A DNA stretch of 64,000 nucleotides from CAWATZ01 sp963784995. GTDB taxonomy: Bacteria; Planctomycetota; Planctomycetia; Gemmatales; Gemmataceae. This document shows, one piece after another, positions 35,736 to 46,159 of this stretch. Positions within the stretch are counted from its first letter, which is position 1; each line of letters begins with the position of its first letter. Both the position numbers and the translations under genes were made by a program. The stretch spans positions 496,001-560,000 of the forward strand of contig CAWATZ010000013.1 of the NCBI GenBank assembly GCA_963784995.1, written 5' to 3'. The notes beneath the pieces are model-generated. The model did no database searches. It saw only the letters and a list, made by a program, of their open reading frames with translations, and had not been told where the DNA came from.

Positions 35736-36633
35736 CTACCAAGACGCTAGCTCGACCCACCGTGGAGTTCTACGTGGCTTCGCCCCGACTCGCTCGCGCT
35801 TACCGGAACGCCGCCCGGCACAACCGGAGCCTGGCTCGCTTCGCGGAGATGCACGAACTCGGGCACGCCCTCGTCGCTCACGAGATCGCCAAGCATGGCG
35901 GCAAGCTCGAGAGGGTCGTGCTCTCCCACGTCGATGAGGACCACCTCGTGCTGACCGACGAGCGGGTGGTGCCCTTGGTTTCGGAGGCGTTCCACCTGCT
36001 CTTCACCGAGCCGGCAACCCACCCCGACCAGGTCGCTCAGTGGATGAGGACGACGAAGATCCGATCGGAGAACCGCCTCCACGTGGTACGCGTCGATGAT
36101 CTCGAGGCCCCGGAGGTTTCCCAGCTGCTCGGGCGGGTCTGCTTCGCTCTCGGACGGGACGGCGCCGCGGCAGCATCATCGATGCCTACCTGGCCGGCGA
36201 TTCGCTCTTCGTGCGAGGCCCCAAGCACCGGATGCTGCACGTCCCGGTCAGCTCCCTCCCCGCCCTGAGCGGGCAGCCTCGTGTCGTGCTTCGGAACTTC
36301 GTGATCGACCCGGATGGCTCGTTCGTCCACTGGCCGGACCTCGACGTCCACCTGGGATGGAACCAGTTCCTCCAGGCCGTCGATCCGGAAGAGTTCCGGA
36401 AGGCGCAGCAGCGGACCGAGGGGTACAACAAGCGGTACGGTGCTGCGATCCGGAAGGTACGCGAGGAGGCGGGGCTCTCGCAGTCGAGGATCGAGGGGCT
36501 CACGGAGCGGCAGCTCCGCCGAATCGAGCAGGGCGAGTGTCGGGCGACGAGGACGGCACTCGCCGCGCTGGCGAAGGCCCACGGGCTCGACACAAACTCC
36601 TACGTGGAGCGGCTCGCGAAGGCGATGAAGTGA
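35732..36633 (+). CDS. DUF2442 + Xre-type HTH protein with N-terminal extension (one frameshift)
   Basis: Start MTTKTLARPTVEFYVASPRL overlaps the DUF4160 stop. Residues 1-150 are a separate domain I cannot name ('HELGHALVAHEIAKHGGKLE', 'DHLVLTDERVVPLVSEAFHL'). After a frame change near 36165-36180 the protein continues with DUF2442 ('VVLRNFVIDPDGSFVHWPDL', 'HLGWNQFLQAVDPEEF') and a C-terminal HTH ('IRKVREEAGLSQSRIEGLTE'). The HTH suggests DNA-binding autoregulation, as in antitoxins. One indel would give about 300 residues. Confidence 0.7.
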
Positions 36634-36670
36634 GCGGCCTCCCTCCGATGCCGAACACCGACTCCGCCAA

Positions 36671-37167
36671 ACGAACTGCGCGTGGTCAGCGGTCGGCCCG
36701 CCGGCGTGTTGCTGCTGCATCAGGCGACAGCGCCCGCAGCCGGTCCCGGGCCCGCGGTTCCCCTAGCGCGTTCGCCGACATCCTCATCGACATGCAGATG
36801 CCGCCGGGCGACCGCTTCACACGCCGGCGTCATTTCTCCGGGGTCGGCCGCTATCCCGGTCCGCTCCAGCACGTCGCCGCCGAGCTGAACCCGGAGGAGA
36901 CCGACTACCGGGTGCTGGCGGATGGACGCCCGAGGCGGCGCTACCCCAGCGCGTGACACGCTGCGGCAGATCCTGGTCCAGAGCCCCACGCCGCTGACAC
37001 GCCAGGAGATCCTGGCCCGCTGGCCCGAGGCGGAGCCGCCGCGTGCAGACTCGCTGTGGCGGACGCTGACACGGGGGTGCGAGATGGGCATTTTCGTCCG
37101 CACGGGGGCGGGGACCAAGGCGGAGGCGTTTCGGTACGGGCTGATTCAGCGGCAGGTTGGGGCTTGA
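36671..37167 (+). pseudogene. 3' fragment of the AAA ATPase gene (copy C)
   Basis: About 497 bases matching the ATPase from codon 155 onward ('ELRVVSGRPAGVLLLHQA') to its stop, with several frame breaks ('DTLRQILVQSPTPLTRQEIL' is readable near the end). It lies just after the DUF4160/DUF2442 module and just before the type I restriction genes. Confidence 0.88.
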
Positions 37168-37285
37168 CCGACCGTCAACTGGAGATTCTCAGAATGGAAG
37201 TGCCGGCTCTCGCATCTGCTGCTATATTACCAGACAGCACCAACGGCCGAGCCCGTTTAGCGCGGCGATCCCCAGAGAAGCACCC

Positions 37286-39694
37286 ATGAGCCTGAGCGAA
37301 GCCGACACCCATGCAAAACTGGTCAACCCCGCTATCTACAAACGCGGCTGGACCGAGGACCATATCAAGCGCGAGGAAACGACCGGCGCGGTCGAAATCA
37401 TTGCGGGCAAGGCGCGGCGTCGATCCAGGGGCCGAACCGATTTGACTCTCAGGGTCGTCGTCACCGCAGGCAAGCAACCCGTCGCACTTGCCGTCATCGA
37501 GGTCAAAAAAGACTCGCTCCCTCCAGGACACGGACTTGATCAGGCCAAAGGCTACGCCAAGGCGGCTCGTCTCAATGTTCCGTTCGTCTACTCGACTAAC
37601 GGCCATCAGTTCGTGGAGTACGACCGGGAAACTGGACAGACAACGTTGCCCCGGCCCATGTCCGAGTTCCCCTCGCCCGACGATCTCCGGGCACGCTACG
37701 AGAAGGCGATGGGCTTTTCGCTCAACGCCCAGGCCACCGCCCCTCTCTTGCAACCCTACAAGGGCGGTGAAGGGGCCCACGCTACTACCAAGACGCCGCC
37801 ATCCGCGCCGTCTTCGAGAAGGTGGCCCGCGAGAGGGCCGCCAAGCGGCTGCCGGGTGACCTGCTTGTTGGCGACTGGACACCGGCAAGACGTTCATCGC
37901 CGCCAATCTTCTTCGCCGCATCGCGGACGCCGACCAGCTCAGGCGTGCCCTGTTCCTCTGCGACCGCGATGAGCTGCGCCGCCAGGCCCTGGGCGAGCTG
38001 ACCAACTATTTCGGCGACACCGTCCGCGAAGTTTACCGCGACTCCAACGGCCAGAATCACGCTCGGAACGCCACCATACACGTCGCCACCTATCAGGCCC
38101 TCGGGGTTGATAAGGAAGACGGTGACGAGTCTTTCCTTTCCGAGTTCTACCCACCCGATTATTTCTCCCACATCATCATTGACGAGTGTCACCGCTCAGC
38201 CTGGGGCAAGTGGTCGAAGGTGTTGAAGATGAACCCCAACGCGGTTCAGATCGGCCTGACCGCCACACCCCGGCAGCTAACCACCACCGAGGACACCTCC
38301 GAGGCCAAGGCCGACGAGGAAGTCACCGCCGACAACCTCGCCTACTTCGGCGAACCGGTTTACGAATACAGATCACCCAGGCGATGGAGGACGGCTACCT
38401 CGCCGCCTGCGATATCAAGCTCGCCTCGATGGATCTGGACACCCGCGGCCTCTCCGCCGCCGAAGATCATCCAGCGCAACCCAACCGATGCCAACACGGG
38501 CCGCCGCTCACGGCACTGCAGATCGCCGCGCGTTACGACGCCGCTAACTTCGAGAAGCGATCATCCTGCCTGACCGCGTTAAGGCCATGTGCCGCGACCT
38601 GTTCGAGCAAATGCTCGCCAATGTGCTCCATCGCGACCCGGACGGTATGCCGCTTGGCCCCTTCCAGAAGACCATCATCTTCTGCGCCGCCGACCGCCAC
38701 GCCGACCTGGTTGCCGCCGAGATGAACAATCTCCGTTCCGCCGTGGTGCACGGCCAACGGTGCAGAGGCGCTTCGACCCCTACGCCTTCAAATGCACGCT
38801 TCTGTCGGCGGCAACGACTTCATCCCCGATTTTCGCGGCTCGGCTCGTACCCATTACGTGGCCAGTACCGTCGAATTGCTGACCACGGGCGTCGATGTGC
38901 GTCCCGTCCGCAACATCGCTTTTTCAAGTACGTCGGCAGTCCCATCGCTTTTTACCAGATGCTCGGCCGCGGTACACGCATCGACGAGCACACCGGCAAG
39001 CTCGTCTTCACCATCTACGACTACACCGGCGCCACCCGGCTCTTGGGCGAGTCATTCGTCACCAGGCCGACGCCCCCCGGGTCGCGGTAGGTGGCGGCGA
39101 GCCTCCGCCACCCCCGCCGCCTCTGCCCCGACGGTCTGGGTTGAAGGCTTCGCCCCCGTCGTGAATGACCTGGGGCGCTTCGTCGCCGCCTCCGTCCATG
39201 GCCGCCTGGGCATGGTCCCCCTTGAGGACTATCAGCGCGGCCTCGCCAAGACGCTCGTGGAAAGCTGCCCCACGCTCGCCGATTTTCGACCGCGCTGGAT
39301 CGACCCGCCCGACCGCCGCGAACTGCTCGATACTCTGGTCAAGGCCGGCTATTCTCCCCACGTCATCCGGCTCTTTGAAGACATGAACGATTATGACCTC
39401 TTCGACGTGTTGGCCGAGCTGGGCTACGGACTCGCCCCGCGCACCCGCACCGATCGGGCAATGGCTTTCCGTTACAAGCAAGAGGATTGGCTCGACCGTC
39501 TGCCAAGGCCGACACAAGCCGCCGTACTCGCCGTCGCCGATCAGTTCGCCAAGGGAGGCACCGACGACCTCGAAAACGTCTACATTTTCCAGACGCCGGA
39601 AGTCATAAAGGCGGGCGGCGTCGCCGCTCTGGCCGAGGCCGGTGATCCGAAGCAGGTCATCCGCGAAACCAAGGAAAGGATCTTCGCGGCATGA
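37286..39694 (+). pseudogene. hsdR: type I restriction enzyme, R subunit (multiple frame breaks)
   Basis: HsdR translocates DNA and cuts it away from the recognition site. The N-terminal nuclease domain is readable from MSLSEADTHAKLVNPAIYKR with the ExK motif in 'LAVIEVKKDSL'. A broken Walker A ('ACTGGACACCGGCAAGACG', one base too long) follows. The helicase DECH box is in 'SHIIIDECHRSAWGKWSKVL', with 'QIGLTATPRQLTTTEDTSEA' after it. The C-terminal part from about 39130 is intact to 'QVIRETKERIFAA'. At least five frame changes lie between 37775 and 39130. Total length suits an 800-residue HsdR. It is either decayed or a poor consensus. Confidence 0.82.
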
Positions 39695-40925
39695 TGAGCA
39701 ACAGCGAAAACCAAAACGCGAAGGAACCCCAAAGATGTTGGCCCATGATCCGCGTTGGAGAACTCTGCCAACTCGTGAATGGCGACGCCTACAAAGAAAG
39801 CGATTGGAGCAAAAGCGGTGTCCCGATCATCCGTATCCAGAACTTGAACGATCCAAGCAAGCTATTCAATCATTGGGCTGGGCCAACAGATGGACTCGTG
39901 AAAGTAACGCGGGGTGATGTTTTGCTCGCATGGTCCGGTACGCCCGGCACTTCATTCGGCGTACATATTTGGAACGGTGCCGATGGTGTGCTGAACCAGC
40001 ACATTTTCCGCGTGGATTTTACAAGTGCCAGTGTAACTCCCTCTTGGTTCGTGCTCGCGGTGAACTTCTCCCTTCAAAAGCTCATTGATCGCGCAGGACG
40101 GAGCTGTCGGACTCGCCCATGTGACGAAGGCAGAAGCTCAACGGCCTTGAAATCCCCCTACCGCCACTGACGGAGCAGCAGCGAATCGCGCCAAGGCTGA
40201 CGGAACAACTGGCCGCTGTCGAGAGTGCCCGCGCTGCCGCCCAAGCCCGCCTTGCCGCCGCTCAAGGTCTGCCTGCTGCCTACCTTCGCGAAGTCTTCAA
40301 GGGACTTGTCGGCACAGTACCAACACGTTTCCTTGCCGATATCAGCGAGTTGGCATCAGGCATCACCCTCGGAAAGCGACCTCACGCGATCAACGGACGC
40401 GAAGTACCTTACCTACGCGTAGCCAATGTCCAAGACGGACACCTTCTACTGGATGATGTTTACACGATTCGCGAACGGATGATGAGATTGAGGAATTGGA
40501 GCTGCACGGGGCGACCTTGTGCTAACCGAAGGTGGCGACCGCGACAAACTCGGACAAGGTACCTGGTGGAACGAGGAACTTCCGGAGTGCATCCACCAGA
40601 ACCATATCTTTCGCGTGCGTTTGCAGAGCGGTGTAATCGATCACGAGTTCTTCGGGTTCCAAATCCAGTCAGCGTATACGGAAAAATTACTTCCTCGCAC
40701 ACGCCAAACAGACAACAGGAATCGCCACGCTCAATCGCGGATTCCAGTTGTCTGCTTGGAATATCCTATTGCCGCATCCTCGCCGACCAACGCCGAATCG
40801 CTGCCGCCCTTGCGCTCGGCTCGCCGAAGCCGAACGCTTGACCGCAGTCCTCCACGAAGAGCTTGACGCCATCGATGCCCTTCCCGCCTGCGCTTTTGCG
40901 CGAAGCCTTCAACGGACAAACCTGA
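39691..40925 (+). pseudogene. hsdS: type I specificity subunit (multiple frame breaks)
   Basis: HsdS gives DNA sequence specificity. The start overlaps the hsdR stop by ATGA. The first target-recognition domain is readable ('IRVGELCQLVNGDAYKESDW', 'DVLLAWSGTPGTSFGVHIWN'). The conserved linker helix follows ('PLTEQQRIAARLTEQLAAVE'), then the second domain ('LADISELASGITLGKRPHAI', 'IHQNHIFRVRLQSGVIDHEF'). The native end 'REAFNGQT' is present at 40925. At least four frame changes occur. The two-domain layout is normal. Confidence 0.78.
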
Positions 40926-40928
40926 CAT

Positions 40929-42701
40929 ATGGCCAAAGCTGGCCTCCAAGAACGGAAACGGTAACGGCAAGAAGCTCTCCACGCAACAGAGCGTCGATTC
41001 CGCCATCTGGTCCATCTGCGACGTGATGCGCCGCGGCAACGTCGCCAGCGCATCCAGTACGTCCCCGAACTGACCTGGATTCTCTTCCTGCGCATCCTTG
41101 ACGAGACCGAGGACGCGAAGCCCTGGAAGCCAAGGTCCTGGGCCACGATTACACTCCCTCGCATCACCAGCCCCTACCGCTGGACCGACTGGGCCCGCCC
41201 CATCGACGCCAAGGCCCCCAAACCGAGACAAACAAACGCCGCGAGCTGACCGAGCAGGGCCGGCAAGCTGCTCGAATTCGTCAATACCAAGCTCATCCCC
41301 CATCTCAAGATCTCCGCAACAAGCCGGACGCCAGGCCGCGCCAGAAGGTCATGGCCGAGATTCTGTCCGGTGTCGAGCGCGTCCGCATCGACACCGAAAC
41401 GAACCTCCTGGAAGTCCTCGACAAGGTCCACGAGATCAGCCAAAAGGACATCGACCCGACCCACGTTTTCGCCCTGAGCCAGGTCTACGAGGGCTTGCTC
41501 CTGAAGATGGGCGAGAAAGGCTCCGACGCCGGCCAGTTCTTCACGCCCCGCGAAGTAATCCGCGCAATGGTCCGCGTTCTCGATCCCAGGGTCGGGGAAC
41601 GGATCTTGACCCCTGCTGCGGCACGGGCGGCTTTCTCGCCCAGGCCGCTAAGTACATGGTCTCGAAAGTCGATGCCGGTAAAGACCTGCCCAAAGGGATG
41701 AGCCAGGCCGCCGCCAAGGAGATCATCAAGCACCAGACCTTCTACGGCCGCGAGAAAGAAAACCTCATCTACCCGATCGGCCTCGCCAATCTGATCCTGC
41801 ACGGCATCGACGACCCGCACATCTCGCACGGCAACACGCTGACCGGCAACGAAGCTACGGCGGCCTCTTCCAGGGCGCGCGCGCCTACGAAGTCATCCTC
41901 ACCAATCCCCCCTTCGGCGGCAAGGAGAACACAAGAACATCGACGGTTTCGACTACCCCACCAGCGCCACCGAAGTGCTGTTCCTCCAGTCGTCATCCGC
42001 TCACTCACCCCCGTGGCCGCTGCGGTATCGTCATGCCCGAAGGCGTCCTCTTCCGCACCAACGAAGAGCCTTCACCAAGACGAAGAAGAAGCTCCTGGAA
42101 GAATGCGACCTGTGGTGCATCGTCTCGCTGCCAGGCGGGGTCTTCACGGCCGCCGGCGCCGGCGTCAAAACCAATCTCCTGTTCTTCACCCGCGGCAAGC
42201 CGACCGAGAAAATTTGGTACTACGACCTGTCCGAGCGCAAGGTCGGCAAGAAAACCCCGCTCACGCTCGACGATTTCAAGGAGTTCTTCGGCTGCTCCCC
42301 GAACGTGCCGATTCCGACAAGTCGTGGACGCTGGATTTCACCGCCCGCCGCCGCAAGGCCGCCGACGAGGCCAGGCCATTCCGCCAGACCGAAGCCGAGA
42401 AAAGGAAAAAGCCCAGGCATGAAAGACACGCTCAATGTACTGAAGAAAGCGGGGCCCCTTGACGAGACCAGGATCGCCGAAATCGAAATCTCGCTCGAAA
42501 CCGCCACCCTCGCCGCTCGGGAAGCCGCTAAGAAATCGGAAGCCATCGAAAACGCCGTTTACGACCTCAAAGCCGTGAATCCTAATCGCAAACCGGACGC
42601 GGACAAGCGGACGCCCACCGAATGCTGGACCTGACGAGACCAAGGGCAAGGAAGTCGCCGAAGCTCTGGCCGTGCTTTGCAAATTAAGTGCTGCAAACTG
42701 A
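40929..42701 (+). pseudogene. hsdM: type I DNA methyltransferase, M subunit (multiple frame breaks)
   Basis: HsdM methylates adenine at the sites chosen by HsdS. Readable blocks in order are 'VDSAIWSICDVMRRGNVAS', 'YVPELTWILFLRILDETED', 'EGLLLKMGEKGSDAGQFFTP', AdoMet motif I 'DPCCGTGGFLAQ', catalytic 'NPPFGGKE', 'GIVMPEGVLFRTN', and the C-terminal 'EECDLWCIVSLPGGVFTAAG'. The gene ends 'VLCKLSAAN' at 42701. Seven or more frame changes occur, several explained by one missing base (for example AAA read as AA near 42068). The hsdR-S-M order is one of the usual arrangements. Confidence 0.82.
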
Positions 42702-42801
42702 TTGTTGCTTGTTGTGGTGCAAACGTTGCGTCGGAGTGCGGACCAGATCCGATTCCCTATGCTACGTCAACCAAAGTCCCGAACTGGTCCTCCGAAGGTC
42801 T

Positions 42802-43879
42802 ATTTAGCTTCAAGAAACACTATGGAGAAGTCCCAACGCATAGTATTCGGGCGGATCATGGAGGAAGACAGCTGAAGTTTTGCCTCATGTTGCTGCGCCA
42901 CCATTTGGGCGAGGTAAAGACCATTCCCAGAGCCGTCCTGGTCCTTACTTGCTCGATATCCCCTGGCTGAAACACGTTCTCCGTCAGCGGTTGTGTTCCG
43001 ATAGAATCGTTTTGAACCGAGAGGATCACCCAATCATCCTCTCTACTCAATTCGACGTAGATGGGCGAACCAGGAATCGCATACTTCAAGGCGTTCTCGA
43101 TGAGCACAGTAGGAATAATTTGGATTGTCTTATCAAAAGCGCGAATTCGAGCATGGAAATTGAACGGGGCCTTTAGAACAATACGGCTTGGGTTGTCTGG
43201 AGGGCGAAAAATGCGAACGCATTTGTCAACGAGCTTATAGATTTCAAGCTCAGTGTTCAATGGAAACCTGTACAACTCCTCATTTGCCAATAATTCGATC
43301 ACATCAAACTGTGCGGACATCAACCCGGAAGTTTTCCATATCTTAACAAGTTGCGGACTGGCAAGCTCAGGGTCGTCGGAGATTCTGCAAGACACATTCT
43401 CTCTGCTTCGTGTTTGATTGTCCGGTTCAGCTTTCTTATTTCGTGAAGAGAAAATGATTGCGCTTGGATGGTTGGCGTGGATGGAACTGATCCAAATGCC
43501 AATACTTAGCAGAATATCGATCGACTTTCTAACTGCATCCGAGGCTATTTTAAGCGCGACGATGGCTTTTGGACAGCTTCCTTTCACTATCGCCTCCCAT
43601 TCTAGGAAAAGGAATAAAGCCAGTGAGACAACACTTCTCGCCATTCAATTCTAAGGCAACCGACGTGAAACCATAAGGGCATTGAACGAATTGGTACTGT
43701 TCGGTTTTGTCGGCAGCCATTCGCTCATAGTGACATCGGCATACGTCGTTCTTGTGAAAAACTTGTTTACATGTAGATGGCGTTGGGAATTGCAAGCCGT
43801 CCGCAGGAACATCGATCTCCTGCAGGTTAACAACCGGCAATGGGGAGAATGATCTAAGAGTGATTTTTGTATGGTCCAT
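42802..43879 (-). CDS. sensor histidine kinase-like protein with Cys-rich N-terminal domain (two frameshifts)
   Basis: Starts 2 bases after the stop of the upstream response regulator gene. The N-terminal 100 residues are Cys/His-rich ('CKQVFHKNDVCRCHYERMAA', 'QFVQCPYGFTSVALELNGEK'), somewhat like PocR-type sensory domains. After a frame change near 43600, a helical segment leads to an HATPase_c domain: N box 'IIPTVLIENALKYAIPGS'. After a second break near 42960 comes the G box 'DGSGNGLYLAQMVAQ'. No clear phosphoacceptor His box was found. Likely a two-component partner of the gene before it; the signal is unknown. Confidence 0.6.
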
Positions 43880-43881
43880 TG

Positions 43882-44551
43882 TTAATTCGCGATTGCCGTG
43901 ATGCCTAGTTCGATCACTTTTTGTAAAACCACCATAGCCACTGCCTTAGCTTCATCGGACTGTAGCATGGAGGAGATTGTGGATTTCAGCGTGTTGATCT
44001 TCTTGTGCTTAGTCAACCCACGAACCAGGAGGTCTTGCATCATCTTGTCTTCATCTGAGCCTGGAGCAACATCGCATACGGTGAGCAATGCGTTCCATAC
44101 ACTCGCGATACTATGTGCTTTTCGCAATCCCTCCTCAATTTTTTCCATTGAGTCAGTAATGCCAGCATCTTTGGGGAGCACTCCATCAGCCAATCGAAAA
44201 AACTCAGCCTGACCAGCCTTTAGTGCTTTCGAGGTGTACGCCAGTACGACGACAGATGGATTAACTCGTTTAATATACTTCAACAGTGACAACCCTTGGT
44301 CGTCGCCAAAATGTGCCGACTTTTCCGTAATCTAACAGAATGAGGTCGTAGAGCCGTTTGTCTATGAGGTCGATATTGGTTGAGTCAATGTCCTTTGAAT
44401 GGTCTACTGCGAATCGTGAAGATTTCAGATCCCCCACAAGATCAATGTCTTCATCATCTACAATGAGGATGCGACTCCTCCGGACGAGTTCTTCTCGGGG
44501 GAGTTTCTGCGTTAGCGAAGCAATTGTCTTCTTTTCCCACAAACCGAACAT
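43882..44551 (-). CDS. response regulator with receiver domain (one frameshift)
   Basis: A GAGGAGG site precedes the ATG at 44551. The receiver domain has the acidic pair in 'ILIVDDEDIDLV', the phospho-Asp74 in 'YDLILLDYG', and, after a frame change near 44310, 'VVVLAYTSKALKAG' and the conserved Lys in 'VLPKDAGITDS'. The C-terminal 80 residues are helical with no DNA-binding motif I recognise ('GLTKHKKINTLKSTISSMLQ'). It lies in an operon with the kinase-like gene that follows, between the restriction genes and a nuclease-like gene. Confidence 0.68.
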
Positions 44552-44613
44552 AGATACCTCCTCTAGGCAGCACTCCTGGGCATGTCTGTTTGTCTGAATG
44601 ACCTCCAGTCACT

Positions 44614-44646
44614 TTATTGCTCCTGAGGGGATTCAATGATGTCCAC
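44614..44646 (-). pseudogene. residual start of a PIN gene (about 5 codons)
   Basis: A GTG at 44646 opens VDIIE, matching the MDVIV start of the PIN gene that follows the second copy of the nuclease-like gene at 51812. It then runs into unrelated sequence and a stop. It shows that the PIN partner was deleted from this copy of the module. Confidence 0.5.
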
Positions 44647-44647
44647 G

Positions 44648-45087
44648 TCAGGCTCCGAGACGCTGAGTCGTCCCTCCCTCTAGCCTGGCGAGCAGGCCAG
44701 CACTTCGGAATTCCTCTGAGCCGGGCGGATTCTCAGAATTCCAGTGGTAAGACAGGTCGCAGCCACGCCTCGACGAGCGTTAGCAGGTAGGACTCGAACA
44801 CGCGTTTTCCTGGAAAAGTCCGGATCGTAGTGCTGGAGAACCTGCGCTGTGCCGAGCTGCACAATCGGCCCGGTCAGCCTACCTTCACCCCACCTGTAGA
44901 CTTGAATCCAGTCAGGATCGACGGCGAGCACGTAATCGATCCCGTCAGCGAATTTCGGTAACTGTCCTGGAAGGATCGTCACCCATTTATCGCCGATGGG
45001 CCGTGCCTTCACTTCGACGAGGGCTACCGTGTGGTTGTCCCGATCGACAACGGTTGCAGCAAATCCACTGTCTGCTGTCCGCGGCAT
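44648..45087 (-). CDS. PD-(D/E)XK-like nuclease family protein, copy 1 (frameshifted)
   Basis: Start MPRTADSGFAATVVDRDNHT at 45087 with GGAGGGAG upstream. 'VALVEVKARPIGDKWVTILP' has the E-x-K element of restriction-endonuclease-like folds, followed by 'DYVLAVDPDWIQVYRWGEGR' and 'VQLGTAQVLQHYDPDF'. Frame changes near 44800 and 44745 disturb the C-terminus, whose intact form is seen in copy 2 at 51814-52254. The DNA context (about 600 bases) is duplicated too. The role is unknown; a defence or DNA-processing enzyme is plausible. Confidence 0.55.
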
Positions 45088-45415
45088 TTCTCTCCCTCCT
45101 CTCAGCGAGCGACGGGGTTGCTTCCGCCGATCCGTCAAGGGCAGGTATCCCAGTGGATCGCCCAGGAGGCAATCTTCCTGGCACTCTATCACCCAACTCG
45201 GCTTCCCACCAGCCATGCCGGAAGAAAAGGGAGAGGAGGGAAGTAGGGCCTCGGCGTGCGGACGGGGCGAGTCTGTGCAACCTTTGGGGCCAGGAGGGAG
45301 CGTGGCGACCTGGGCAAGACGAACTCGCAGCCCCGCCACAGACGTCGCTTGTTCCCTCAGCACGCGGTGGTAGAATGACGGAAGTGCGGCCCCGTTCCGT
45401 TTGCGTAGGACGATC
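45088..45415. other. 328-bp gap between divergent modules
   Basis: No gene supported. The first 150 bases resemble the sequence upstream of the second nuclease-like copy (52255-52410), so the duplication extends into the promoter region. Confidence 0.5.
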
Positions 45416-45892
45416 ATGACCACACCTTCACTCACAAGCGCGGAGCGGTTCGACGCGGAGTACCCCAGGAACTCCAGGATTGCCTCGCGTGGCTTGAACG
45501 TCGCTTGCGCGTCTCCCGGGACCGCATTCTCCCCCTCATGGGGCTTTCGGGTGCCTGATCCGCGGGGAGTTCCTGGAAGGAGATCGCGCATGCGCCGATG
45601 AGGGCAGGCCGAACTGCAAGACACCTTTTGACCCACTACCTCTCCTACTTCGACTACGACGCCGAGAGAGCCAGCGCATTCGTGATGACTTCGGCCAGAA
45701 GGTCGAGCGAGGAGAGGTCCGCCTCTCCGACCACGTACCCGGCCTGGCATCCGCTGCCACGCGGGAAGAGGAGGACGAGGCGTTGCTCTGCTCCCTGCGC
45801 GACGAGGGGCCGAGCCTCCTGCCCGCACTCGCGCGGCTGCTTGCGGACCCACCCGCGAGGGCCGATCGGAGGTCTGTCCGCTCAGGCACCTG
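45416..45892 (+). pseudogene. Xre/MbcA-like antitoxin remnant preceding a RES gene
   Basis: ATG at 45416, AGGA upstream: MTTPSLTSAERFDAEYPRNS. After one frame change come 'CLAWLERRLRVSRDRILPLM' and 'GLS', recalling the 'GVSRERLLxLLGIS' helix of Xre/MbcA antitoxins. 'SSWKEIAHAP' follows, and after another change 'QKVERGEVRLSDHVPGLASA' to a stop at about 45892. At least three breaks or stops interrupt it. The RES-like gene begins 30 bases later, which supports the antitoxin assignment, but the family match is only by pattern. Confidence 0.38.
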
Positions 45893-45922
45893 AGTCTCCT
45901 TCCGAGGTCGATCGGACCACCC

Positions 45923-46159
45923 ATGATCCATGCCCTCCCGCCGGGTCAATCCTACTACCGCGTCACGACCATCGGACGACACTGGCGAGACGTGCTTTCC
46001 GGCAGAGGGGAACTCTACCTCTCGGCCACCGGCAACCGCTACAACACCGTCCTGCAGCAGGCGGCCTACGTCTCGGACGATCTCCTGGCAGCGGTGACGG
46101 AGTTCGCGTACTACGCCGCGCTGAACTGGGAGGACCGGCTCGTGCGGGGCGGGGTCGCT
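45923..46159 (+). pseudogene. RES-domain toxin-like gene, 3'-truncated
   Basis: About 78 residues from MIHALPPGQSYYRVTTIGRH. 'VLSGRGELYLSATGNRYNTV' and 'QQAAYVSDDLLAAVTEFAYY' resemble the first half of RES toxins, which degrade NAD+, with their Arg, Glu and Ser active-site residues. The frame then runs antisense through the end of the SWIM/TIGR02996 gene, so the real 3' half is absent. The junction lies close to 46150-46160. Confidence 0.42.

Noticed and set aside
44680..45924. 414-codon minus-strand frame treated as one protein
   Set aside because: Only the part from 45087 downward is conserved (compare 51814-52254); the N-terminal two-thirds are antisense to the RES/Xre remnant and an intergenic gap.
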